NCBI GenBank assembly: GCA_016209015.1
Contig: JACQWY010000037.1
Location: forward strand, 1 to 64,000
From: Gammaproteobacteria bacterium
GTDB lineage: Bacteria; Pseudomonadota; Gammaproteobacteria; Ga0077536
DNA: 64,000 nt
Reading direction: 5' to 3'
Shown: positions 8,501 to 15,883 of the stretch, in pieces
Numbering within the stretch: the first letter of the stretch is position 1
How the letters are laid out: each line of letters begins with the position of its first letter
Position numbers and translations under genes: made by a program
The notes under the pieces: generated by a model
Databases searched by the model: none
The model's input: the letters and a program-made list of their open reading frames with translations, nothing else
Told to the model about the DNA's origin: nothing

Positions 8501-9545
8501 ACTCCAGGATCTCGGGCTTCTTGAACACGCGTTCACGGTGCTCGGGCGGATTGCAATCACCAAAGGTACTTTTATTCAGCTGCAGCAAATGCGGTCGCCG
8601 TTAGGAGGTAGCCCCTTTCGAGAAAAGATTGTAGATCTATTAACTCAGTTGAAAACGCATTTTTCTCAGATTGATCAGCCGGGCATTGAATCCTACGAGG
8701 ATGGGCAAGAGCTAACCGAACGAGATAGCACTAACGAGATCGCGAAGCTCGCGCGTGCTCCAGGTTATATCCTGTACTCGGACGATGCGTTCTTCAGGCT
8801 GTATGCAAGCGAAGGTGACGAAAGCGTCCGATCCCTGTGCACTTTGGACTTGTTGTATAAGCTCGACATGTTAGAGATTCTAACCGCACAAGAGGTTGCG
8901 CGGCTTATTGCAACACTCGCATCTTGGCGAGTCGCGGTCGAGGTCACGAACCGTTATCAGATGGCCATTGTGCCGCCGGAAATTGTCGATGCTAAGACAG
9001 CAAGTGACGGCATAGATGTTCTTTCGGCCGATACATTGTGCATGGCGATTTTCAATGGGATTTGGGATATCAGAAAACCGTATCTGACGCTGCAAGGGCA
9101 AGCAGGCGCACTTCTTTATGAATTGGCCTCTCAAATGCTCCAGAGTGAATCGCTTCTAAAGAGCCTGTTGGGCCTTTGGTTGATGAAAGTGCGGCTGCAC
9201 CGGGATGCTCCGAGTTCTGCGCAACGCATTGGGGCCCGACTAATTATTCAAGCCTTGCATAATCGCGTTGTTACTAATCCCACGATCATCCGGCGCATTT
9301 GGGGGACGTTTCATGCCCTAGTAGAGTTAGCGGTGGGCGATTACATGGATACCAGCATCTACAAGGACTCGATTCGATTGCTTGCGGCAACTGCTGCGGA
9401 GCATGACATGGGGTTACCCGCTGAAACGGGAGCGAGCACCTACAATATGTTGGCACTTGGCTTAGTCGCTGGGACGAGCGAGGCTGATATTTTTGGCGTC
9501 GCGTATTCCGAGGCGTTAATTCAAGCGGCCACGAAGAACCAGTAG
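5595..9545 (+). CDS. Large protein: PD-(D/E)XK-like (DUF4365-like) N-terminal domain plus long TPR-like helical repeats
   Basis: 1316 residues. The first ~130 resemble DUF4365, a restriction-endonuclease-like fold: SQRIGGDAVRAF, then an acidic DDDFGYDF (D47), then RLQLKGTTQ (Q65-x-K67), which gives the D...QxK signature. The remaining ~1180 residues are alanine/leucine-rich helical pairs with TPR character, for example around residues 230-330 and 650-850. No membrane segment is evident. The composition, like cas1, is less GC-rich than the core genome. Large nuclease-repeat fusions of this kind are typical of defence islands, where the repeat body senses or scaffolds. It may act with the upstream Cas1; that is inference from adjacency only. 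Confidence 0.7.
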   Translation: MVKVKDKLPTVSSSQRIGGDAVRAFYAGHPDAWRPKQLDGDDDFGYDFQIQVEDAGQVRDIFRLQLKGTTQLQLNTAEDHISITIKLSTANYFGRATEPVLLVVCDLSGDPFNPADCPLYYQWVQDDLARIFSDDIEPNQKSVTFHVPVANRLLRTTSLISDLERFRRLSQLGTQLDLVIQEARPTMAALERSESVARLGPALAQKSPALLNALLDDSRASWIEAPRGTLPWHIQESSLAIRRGDIEDAKTHLEVAGSLLTGAKPLEQADYWHTVGRFRAFVLDDAGAAEAFDRAYNESQDVERHVVPWAEAKLRLAFVPGDRLDFSAVLPRLVGSAPAIVSMRARLIAAAGDYEEALDLARRIRGPEGSLTRAIIFTMLGRSESAVLECDAGQAQEGLREETSLAFTVIRARGEYLLATGHSDESGLPMTGPAEVRLDWLNRCWKSLSIATNALQKTGWARNVDLIADIWVSTASMLGLQRGIYPLISEAADARPGLQTLQAGAESIAAQLQEFEAAIRFNGRQQPSPDVALRNIALLHLAGRHRDCATKMIDCQSDIDVSDVGFGYATMLAILSAHRIVRHDLRGKWISTLESDSRLEPYAELTHYLLRIADDSLTRDDALKELCEAFERMGRPYEIAAQLLLELDVSDPEQARKCLEVADVVRNRQLIDIQLYVHIAQALITLKDWPRLLELSDELDARFPASDKPRVIGAVALDKMGRSSEARDRLREVVDAPEPDPLALNTYIAIMSRSGFTDEAISTIEQIYGAEKRPEMRLRWLRHLFVVLQLACPEDPRLLDVAWEIGRLAKPENEEEEGLFLMTVFAATLAESVPLESMKRSEFQNRLERFIERFPSSKVLRRVQFPTEFTAQQLMDCLREVTGTTQEQVLWRRRAEEELNKGLIPIPFAWRPKNILDWVPDVPTLWQIGKTSRWQDRALHLSMTFDNWKPFDWSGTRATPLLDLVALFVLQDLGLLEHAFTVLGRIAITKGTFIQLQQMRSPLGGSPFREKIVDLLTQLKTHFSQIDQPGIESYEDGQELTERDSTNEIAKLARAPGYILYSDDAFFRLYASEGDESVRSLCTLDLLYKLDMLEILTAQEVARLIATLASWRVAVEVTNRYQMAIVPPEIVDAKTASDGIDVLSADTLCMAIFNGIWDIRKPYLTLQGQAGALLYELASQMLQSESLLKSLLGLWLMKVRLHRDAPSSAQRIGARLIIQALHNRVVTNPTIIRRIWGTFHALVELAVGDYMDTSIYKDSIRLLAATAAEHDMGLPAETGASTYNMLALGLVAGTSEADIFGVAYSEALIQAATKNQ

Positions 9546-9792
9546 CCCGGCAACCAAGAGCCGGTGCCACCGCGTCGCTAGAAGGTCACGCGGGGTCGTT
9601 TCTTTTCTAACGAAGCGATGTTCTCCTACCGGCCGTCGACGCCTCGACCCCGCCTATCCCCAGCATTGGCGTGCCCCATCCCCGGCCGCCGCCGCGGCCA
9701 AGTCCATGTCCATAGCCATCAATATTCCCCGCCCGGGGGCTTGTACGGTGTTTTGGGGCGGGTGTTATATACCCCGACGTTGACCGGGCCGC

Positions 9793-9827
9793 GAGTCATA
9801 GGATGCATTGACGAAGGAAATGCATCA
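9793..9827 (+). repeat. Hairpin repeat (REP-like, GACGAAGGA loop), copy at the island/core junction
   Basis: An 8-bp perfect stem (GATGCATT at 9802-9809 pairing with AATGCATC at 9819-9826) encloses the 9-nt loop GACGAAGGA. The whole 35-nt unit, starting GAGTCATAGG, recurs once at 26890-26924 with one difference. It lies directly after glgP on the minus strand, where the low-GC island meets GC-rich core sequence. The remainder of the 9546-9834 gap holds no gene that I can support. The hairpin could also help terminate glgP, but it lacks a T-tract. Confidence 0.75.
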
Positions 9828-9834
9828 CTGGGCG

Positions 9835-12309
9835 CTAACCCTCGATCGGCAGCGGTGTGATGTGCCAGATGTCGCGGCAGTAGCCGAGGATCGCGCGGTC
9901 GGCTGAAAAGTAGCCGATGCGTGCGACGTTGAGGATCGACATGCGCGTCCAGCGTTCCACGTCCTGCCAGGCGCGCGTCACGGCTTCCTGCGCTTCGACG
10001 TAGGCCGCGTAATCGGCGAGCACGAAATAATCGTCGCGATGGAGCAGGTCGTGGACGAGCGGGCGGAACAGCGTGCGGTCGCCGTGCGAGAAATGCCCGC
10101 TCGCGACGAGCTCCAACGCGGCACGCAGCTCCGCGTTCTCCTCGTAGCACCGGAACGGGTTGTAGCCCGCGGCGCGCCGCGCGGCGACTTCGTCCGCCGT
10201 CATGCCGAACAGGAAGAAATTCTCCGCACCCACGCGCTCGCGGATCTCGACGTTCGCGCCGTCGAGCGTGCCGATCGTGAGCGCACCGTTCATCGCGAAC
10301 TTCATGTTGCCGGTACCCGAGGCCTCCTTGCCGGCCGTCGAGATCTGCTCGGAGAGATCGGCCGCGGGATAGATGTAGCGCGAGTTCTGCACGTTGAAGT
10401 TCGGCCAGAACACCACCTTCAACTGTCCGGCGACGTCCGGATCGCGGTTCACGACGTCGGCCACTGAATTGACGAGCTTGATGATGAGCTTCGCCATGAA
10501 GTAGCCGGGCGCCGCCTTGCCGCCGAACAGGAACGTGCGCGGCGCGCCCGGCGCCCGGCCCTGCTTCAGGCGTACGTAGAGCGTGACGAGGTGCAGCAGG
10601 TTCAAGTGCTGGCGCTTGTACTCGTGGATGCGCTTCGCCTGCACGTCGAACAGCGTCAGGGGATCGACTTCGAGATGGAGGTGCTGGCGGACGGCGTGTG
10701 CCGTGCGGGTCTTCGCGGCGCGCTTCACCTCGCGCCAGGCGGCGCGAAATCCGGCATCCTCGACGAGCGGTTCGAGGGCCGTGAGGCGCTCGAGATCGCG
10801 GCGCCAGGCGTCGCCGATCGCCCCATCGATCAGGCTCGCGAGATCCGGGTTGTCGAGCATGAGGAAGCGGCGCGGCGTGACGCCGTTCGTCTGGTTCGAG
10901 ATCTTCTGCGGGTAGAACGCATGGAGATCCTTCAGCACCGTGCTCTTCAGGAGCTCGGTGTGGAGTGCTGCGACGCCGTTCACGGCATGGCTGCCGACGC
11001 AGGCGAGATGCGCCATGCGCACGTAGCGCGATCCGGATTCGTCGATGAGCGAGAGCCGGCGCACGAGGTCCGCGTCGTTAGGATGGCGCATGCGCACTTC
11101 GTCGAGGAAGCGGCGGTTGATCTCGTAGACGATCTCGAGATGCCGCGGCAGCACGGCACCGAAGAGCTCGACCGGCCAGCGTTCGAGCGCCTCGGGCAGG
11201 AGCGTGTGGTTCGTGTAGGAGAACGTGCGGCAGGTGATGCTCCACGCCTCGTCCCACTCGAGCTCGTATTCGTCCACGAACAGGCGCATCAGCTCCGGGA
11301 TCGCGACCGCCGGATGCGTGTCGTTCAACTGAATGGCGTACTTGACGTGGAACGTCGAGGGGCCGGCCGCGGTCTGGGCGTGGATGCGCAGCATGTCGCG
11401 CAGCGCGCAGCTCACCATGAAGTACTGCTGCTCGAGCCGCAGGCGTTTGCCGGCCGCGGGATCGTCGTTCGGATAGAGCACCTTGCTCAGGTTCTCGGAA
11501 TAGAGCTTGTCTTCGACCGCGCCGTAGTAGTCGCCGACGTTGAAGGCCTCGAAGTCGAAGGACTCCGGCGCTTCCGCGCTGAACAGGCGGAGGAAGCTCG
11601 CGCTGCTCGTGCGATAGCCGAGAATCGGCGTGTCGTAGGCGACGCCGCGCACGACGCGGGCCGGCGTCCAGCGCACGCGATACCGGCCATGCGCGTCGCG
11701 GTAGTGCTCGGTGTGGCCGCCGAGCTTCACGTCGAACGTGATCTTCGGGCGGTGCAGCTCCCAGGGATTGCCGTAGCGCAGCCATTTGTCGCTGACCTCG
11801 ACCTGCCAGCCGTCGCGCAGCTCCTGGGTGAAGATGCCGAACGCATAACGGATGCCGTAACCGATCGCCGGGATCTGCAGGTTCGCCATCGATTCCATGT
11901 AGCAGGCGGCCAGGCGGCCGAGACCGCCGTTGCCGAGGCCCGGTTCGTGCTCCTCGGCGACGAGCGCGTCGAAATCGAGACCCAGGCCGGCGAGCGCCGC
12001 GCGCACCTCGCGCTCCAGGCCGAGGTTCAGCACGTTCGCTGCGAGATGCGGGCCGGGCAGAAATTCAGCGGAGAGATAGCAGACCGTCCGCGCCGCCGTG
12101 TTCTTGTACGTGCGCGCGCTCAGGATCCACCGGCGCAGCAGGCGATCGCGGACGGTGTAGGCGAGCGCCTGGTAGTAGTCGTTCTGGGTCGCGACGTCCG
12201 GGAACTTGCCCAGGATGTAGAAGAGATTGTCGAGCAACGCCTGTTCGATGGCCGCGACGCTCGAGCCCGTGCGCGTGGCGTCCGCTGCCGTGCGTTCCGC
12301 TTCCGTCAT
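9835..12309 (-). CDS. glgP: Glycogen/starch/alpha-glucan phosphorylase
   Basis: 824 residues, the usual family length. It releases glucose-1-phosphate from alpha-1,4-glucans using pyridoxal phosphate. The PLP region KEASGTGNMKF is intact with the Schiff-base lysine at about residue 670. Other family landmarks are present, including LGNGGLGRLAACYMES, GYGIRYAFGIF and QLNDTHPAVAIPELMR. The chosen ATG at 12309 follows a GGGGGA ribosome site; the open frame upstream is compositional. No other glycogen gene is adjacent. It diverges from the calcium-binding-repeat gene. Confidence 0.96.
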   Translation of the reverse strand: MTEAERTAADATRTGSSVAAIEQALLDNLFYILGKFPDVATQNDYYQALAYTVRDRLLRRWILSARTYKNTAARTVCYLSAEFLPGPHLAANVLNLGLEREVRAALAGLGLDFDALVAEEHEPGLGNGGLGRLAACYMESMANLQIPAIGYGIRYAFGIFTQELRDGWQVEVSDKWLRYGNPWELHRPKITFDVKLGGHTEHYRDAHGRYRVRWTPARVVRGVAYDTPILGYRTSSASFLRLFSAEAPESFDFEAFNVGDYYGAVEDKLYSENLSKVLYPNDDPAAGKRLRLEQQYFMVSCALRDMLRIHAQTAAGPSTFHVKYAIQLNDTHPAVAIPELMRLFVDEYELEWDEAWSITCRTFSYTNHTLLPEALERWPVELFGAVLPRHLEIVYEINRRFLDEVRMRHPNDADLVRRLSLIDESGSRYVRMAHLACVGSHAVNGVAALHTELLKSTVLKDLHAFYPQKISNQTNGVTPRRFLMLDNPDLASLIDGAIGDAWRRDLERLTALEPLVEDAGFRAAWREVKRAAKTRTAHAVRQHLHLEVDPLTLFDVQAKRIHEYKRQHLNLLHLVTLYVRLKQGRAPGAPRTFLFGGKAAPGYFMAKLIIKLVNSVADVVNRDPDVAGQLKVVFWPNFNVQNSRYIYPAADLSEQISTAGKEASGTGNMKFAMNGALTIGTLDGANVEIRERVGAENFFLFGMTADEVAARRAAGYNPFRCYEENAELRAALELVASGHFSHGDRTLFRPLVHDLLHRDDYFVLADYAAYVEAQEAVTRAWQDVERWTRMSILNVARIGYFSADRAILGYCRDIWHITPLPIEG

Positions 12310-12475
12310 GTCGGTCCCCCCGGTCGCGCGCCGCGACCTGCCGTTCACGCTGCAGACACGATCCCAGGGTAGCGCTTCGAGGGGGCGGGCGCGATGTGCG
12401 GGCTGGCTCCCGGTTCGTATCAAGCGGCCTTCGCGCGGCGCCGCTAGCGCGATCGAGACCCCCGGAGATCTCGCC

Positions 12476-13519
12476 ATGTATGTCACCGGCAGCGACCTCG
12501 CCTCACGCAGCACGCACACGGTCGCGAGCGAGCGGACGGTGCACGAATCCCTGCGCGCCTGGGCCGGCAACCGGCCCGACGTCGACGTCCGCGTCGCGCG
12601 ACCGATTCAGGCGGCCGCCGCGAGCGGCAACTCCGCCCCCACGAACACCGTCACCGAGCAGGCGAATCCGGTCGCTGCGGGTGCCGAGGCCGCGGAGAAC
12701 GACCCCCGCCTGCAGATGCTGCGCGTGATGATCGAGAAGCTCCTCGGCCGCAAGGTGGAGACGATCGCCGCCTCCGATCTCGAACCCGCGACGAGCCCCG
12801 CCGCGCTGCCGGCGGCTCAGCCGGCGACGAACGGGCGGGCGGCGCGCGCGGGCTGGGGGGTGGAATACACGCGCCAGGAGCGGCTCAGCGAATCCGAACA
12901 GACGGTCTACACCGCACGCGGCCTCGTACGCACCAGCGACGGGAAGGAGATCGCGGTCGAGCTCTCGCTCGCCATGTCGCGCGCGTACAGCACGGAGACG
13001 AATGTGAGCCTGCGTGCCGGCGACGCGGTGCTGCGGGATCCGCTCGTCGTGAACTTCAACGGCACCGCGGCCGAGCTCCTGCCGGCGCGCTTCCGCTTCG
13101 ATCTGAACGGCGACGGGAAGCCCGAGGACGTGCCGCTGCTCGCCGACGGGCACGGCTATCTCGTGCTCGACGCAAACGCGAACGGACGCGTCGACAGCGG
13201 CAGGGAGCTGTTCGGCCCGACCACGGGCCAGGGCTTTGCCGAGCTCGCGCACCACGACGCGGACGGCAACGGCTGGATCGACGAACGCGACCCGGATTAC
13301 GGGCGACTCGCGCTCTGGCATCCGGCGGCGGACGGCACCGGCGAACTGCAGACGCTCGCGGAGCGCGGCGTGGCCGCGATCGCGCTCGCCGGCACGGCCA
13401 CGCCCTTCGAGCTGCGGACGGCGGAGAACACCGCGCTGGGCGCGGTGCGCGCGACCTCGATCTTCCTCGACGAGCAGGAGCGGGCAGGGACCGTGCAGCA
13501 GATCGACGTGTCGGTCTGA
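12476..13519 (+). CDS. Conserved protein with calcium-binding (EF-hand/dockerin-like) loops
   Basis: 347 residues from an ATG preceded by GGAG. The N-terminal half is Ala/Pro-rich and probably disordered. The C-terminal half has three Asp-rich loops: DLNGDGKPED, DANANGRVDSGRELFG and DADGNGWIDERD, followed by a conserved tail ending GTVQQIDVSV. The combination of a xDxNxNGxxD-SGRELFG loop with a final QQID motif recurs in uncharacterised gammaproteobacterial proteins. There is no signal peptide or transmembrane segment. Calcium binding is likely from the loops; the cellular role is unknown. Confidence 0.75.
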   Translation: MYVTGSDLASRSTHTVASERTVHESLRAWAGNRPDVDVRVARPIQAAAASGNSAPTNTVTEQANPVAAGAEAAENDPRLQMLRVMIEKLLGRKVETIAASDLEPATSPAALPAAQPATNGRAARAGWGVEYTRQERLSESEQTVYTARGLVRTSDGKEIAVELSLAMSRAYSTETNVSLRAGDAVLRDPLVVNFNGTAAELLPARFRFDLNGDGKPEDVPLLADGHGYLVLDANANGRVDSGRELFGPTTGQGFAELAHHDADGNGWIDERDPDYGRLALWHPAADGTGELQTLAERGVAAIALAGTATPFELRTAENTALGAVRATSIFLDEQERAGTVQQIDVSV

Positions 13520-13538
13520 GGCGCTTTCCGCTACCCCG

Positions 13539-14141
13539 CTAGCGACACCTGCGCCACCCCAGCAGCGCGGCCAGCGCCGGCGTGAACAGCAGGAGCGCCG
13601 CTGGCACGGGCACGGGGGAGGCGGTGGTGCGCGTATAGGCGAACGCGCCGGCGCTGCTCGGGAAGCTGCGGGCCGATCCGAAGGCCGTGAACGTGATGTC
13701 GATGTAGACGTCCTCGGCCGTCAGATGCAGAACGCCGGGCCGGTCGAGGATGTTGAACAACAGCAAGCCGCTGCCGCCCAGCGCGCTCGCCCAATCCGTG
13801 AAATGCAGGTTGCCGTAATGGCTCGCACCGAAGGCCGCGCCGCTCGGGTTCGAGTCGAGACCGGAGAACGCCCACGCGGTGCCGGCAGGGCTCGAGATCC
13901 CGAAAAAGATCTCGCCGGGCCCCGCGGGCGGCGGCGCGACGTTGTAGATCCCGCCCGAGCTGCTGCGCGTCAGCCAGACTCCGTCCGTGAGGCGATCCTG
14001 ATTTTCGGCCAGCGTCGGATCGGTCCCTGGCGCTTTCGCGAAATCGATCGTCGGTCCGTTCCAGACCTGCGGTGAAGCGACGGCCGTGCCGGCCATCGCG
14101 AAGCTCGCCGCGGCGAGGATGCTGAGCATGAATTTGCGCAT
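13539..14141 (-). CDS. Exosortase-type (VPxPA-CTERM) sorted exported protein
   Basis: 200 residues from an ATG with AAGGAG upstream. An N-terminal signal peptide (MRKFMLSILAAASFAMAG) is followed by a serine/glycine-rich body with no recognised domain. The last 26 residues form a sorting tripartite: PVPVPAALLLFTP, a hydrophobic helix and the arginine cluster WRRCR. This is the PEP-CTERM/VPLPA-CTERM signal cleaved by exosortases for surface or matrix display. The next gene upstream on the same strand carries the same type of signal. No exosortase gene is in the window, so the sorting enzyme must be elsewhere. Confidence 0.8.
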   Translation of the reverse strand: MRKFMLSILAAASFAMAGTAVASPQVWNGPTIDFAKAPGTDPTLAENQDRLTDGVWLTRSSSGGIYNVAPPPAGPGEIFFGISSPAGTAWAFSGLDSNPSGAAFGASHYGNLHFTDWASALGGSGLLLFNILDRPGVLHLTAEDVYIDITFTAFGSARSFPSSAGAFAYTRTTASPVPVPAALLLFTPALAALLGWRRCR

Positions 14142-14166
14142 CACGGTCACTCCTTGCAGGTCTCGA

Positions 14167-15684
14167 TCAAACATTCCGCACCATGCCACGTCGCCGGGCC
14201 CCGAGGCGCGCGAGCAGCGCGCCGCCGAGCGCGAAACAGCCCCACGCCGCCGGCAGCGGCACGGGCGCGATGCGGAACACCACGCCGCCGACGCCGTTCG
14301 CCGGGGTGTTCGTCGCGAGCACGTAGAGCTCGCCCATGCCGTCCTGGCCGAAGCCGTGGATCGTCAGGTGATCGGGCAAGACGCCGTCCGTGAACTGCGG
14401 CAGCAGGAATTCGTTGATGACGCCGGTCGAAAGATCGGCGTAGAACAGCCGGCCGTCGGCGCGCGGCGGCAGATTGTGGAGCGCGAGATCGCCGAACACG
14501 TACTTGCCGAGGAGCTCGGGAATGTCCGTACCGCGATACACGAAGCCGCCGGTGATCGAGATGCCGTTCGTGTGATCGTATTCGAGCGTGCCGAGCGCGC
14601 CCGAGATCGGATCGATGAAGCCGTCGGGCGCACCGGGGCTCTGCGCGCCGGGCTGACCGGTGGCGCGATCGAACAGGAAGTCACCCTCCTTCACCGCCCA
14701 GCCGTAGTTGCCGCCGCTGACCAGGCGGTCGATCTCCTCGACGTTGTTCTGGCCGACGTCGGCGACGATGATCTCGCCCGTCGCGGTATCGACGCTGAAG
14801 CGGTACGGATTGCGGAAGCCGAGCGCGTAGATTTCGGGCACCGGGCTCGCGGCGACGAAGGGATTGCTCGTCGGGATGCGATAGGCGCCGTTCGCGCTGA
14901 CCGCATCCACGCTGCCCGCCGTGAGCGCGGGATCGAGCGGGTCGATGCGCAGCATCTTGCCGAGCGGCGTCGTCAGGTTCTGCGCGTTGCCGCCCGGCTC
15001 GAGATGGCTCGGGCCGACGTCGTTCGCGTTGCCGCCGTCGCCGAGCCCGACGTAGAGATAGCCGTCGTGGCCGAACGTGATCGTGCCGCCGTTGTGATTG
15101 CCGGCGTTCTTGCCGAAGGAAATGATCTCGCGGCGCGAGGCGGTATCGACGAGGTCGGGATTCGCCGCGCTCATGTGCCATTCGGTCACGAGATTGCGAT
15201 AGTTCTGCACCGCGCCGTTCGGCGCCGCGTACGTCGGGCCGGTGCCGGGCGCGATCGGCTCGCTGCTGTAGGTGTAGAGCGTGCGATAGCCCGCCGTGCC
15301 CGGTGTGTCGAAATCGGGATGGAAGGCGAGCCCGAGCAGCCCGCGCTCGTCGTTCGCATTCGCGGCATTGAGCGGCGGCGCGACGCGCGCGCTGATATCG
15401 AGCGCCGGCGTCGCGGCGAGCGTGTTGCCGTGCAGGACGCGCAGGACGCCGCTCTGCTCGACCACGAACAGCCGCCCGCTGTCGCCCGGCGCGCTGATCG
15501 CGTAAGCGGGCGCGGCGAGGCCGCTCGCGACGGTATTCAGATGGACGGCGATGCTGCCGCGCTCGATCGGCGGCAGCAGCGCGGTGGCGGCTTCGGCGCA
15601 CGGCGCCAGCAGCCCCAGCAGGAGCAGCGGGCCGGCATGCAGGCGCTTCGAACGGCACGCGGGACGACGGGATGAATGGGCCAT
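14167..15684 (-). CDS. PQQ-dependent sugar dehydrogenase-like (GSDH) exoprotein with VPLPA-CTERM signal
   Basis: 505 residues from an ATG preceded by GGAGGAG. After an Arg-rich signal peptide comes a six-bladed beta-propeller of the soluble glucose/sorbosone dehydrogenase family: ERGLLGLAFHPDFD, GGTITFGHDGYLYVGLGDGG, YALGFRNPYRFSVD and GGNYGWAVKEGD are its classical blade motifs. Such enzymes oxidise aldose sugars in the periplasm or outside the cell using PQQ. The C-terminus has PVPLPAAWGCFALGG followed by RRR, an exosortase sorting signal, so the enzyme is likely displayed at the surface. It is probably co-transcribed with the small sorted protein downstream (25-nt gap). Confidence 0.88.
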   Translation of the reverse strand: MAHSSRRPACRSKRLHAGPLLLLGLLAPCAEAATALLPPIERGSIAVHLNTVASGLAAPAYAISAPGDSGRLFVVEQSGVLRVLHGNTLAATPALDISARVAPPLNAANANDERGLLGLAFHPDFDTPGTAGYRTLYTYSSEPIAPGTGPTYAAPNGAVQNYRNLVTEWHMSAANPDLVDTASRREIISFGKNAGNHNGGTITFGHDGYLYVGLGDGGNANDVGPSHLEPGGNAQNLTTPLGKMLRIDPLDPALTAGSVDAVSANGAYRIPTSNPFVAASPVPEIYALGFRNPYRFSVDTATGEIIVADVGQNNVEEIDRLVSGGNYGWAVKEGDFLFDRATGQPGAQSPGAPDGFIDPISGALGTLEYDHTNGISITGGFVYRGTDIPELLGKYVFGDLALHNLPPRADGRLFYADLSTGVINEFLLPQFTDGVLPDHLTIHGFGQDGMGELYVLATNTPANGVGGVVFRIAPVPLPAAWGCFALGGALLARLGARRRGMVRNV

Positions 15685-15883
15685 GACGAGCTCCTCCGCG
15701 CTTCGATTCCTTCCGAACAGGACGGACCCGGCGGTGGGTCCGTCATGCGATTGATGCCGGGGCGCGTACAGAAGGTTCATCGCGGCTGTAATGCCGGTTG
15801 CGGCCCGCTGGCCGGCGCAGCCGACGGCCGCTATGCTCCCGCCCGTCCGCCCGCCGGACGCGACCCGAACCACGGAGCCCGAC

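Noticed and set aside
9732..9775. GC-rich inverted repeat near CCCGCC...GGCGGG
   Set aside because: Only about six pairs with a long loop; too weak to call a terminator.
4161..9834. CRISPR array near cas1
   Set aside because: No regularly spaced direct repeats in the gaps around cas1 or the 1316-residue gene.
10591..12372. 593-residue plus-strand ORF opposite glgP, and similar long antisense frames (for example 15743-17494, 18566-20329)
   Set aside because: Antisense shadows typical of GC-rich codon usage; Arg/Ala/Glu-rich translations without domains.
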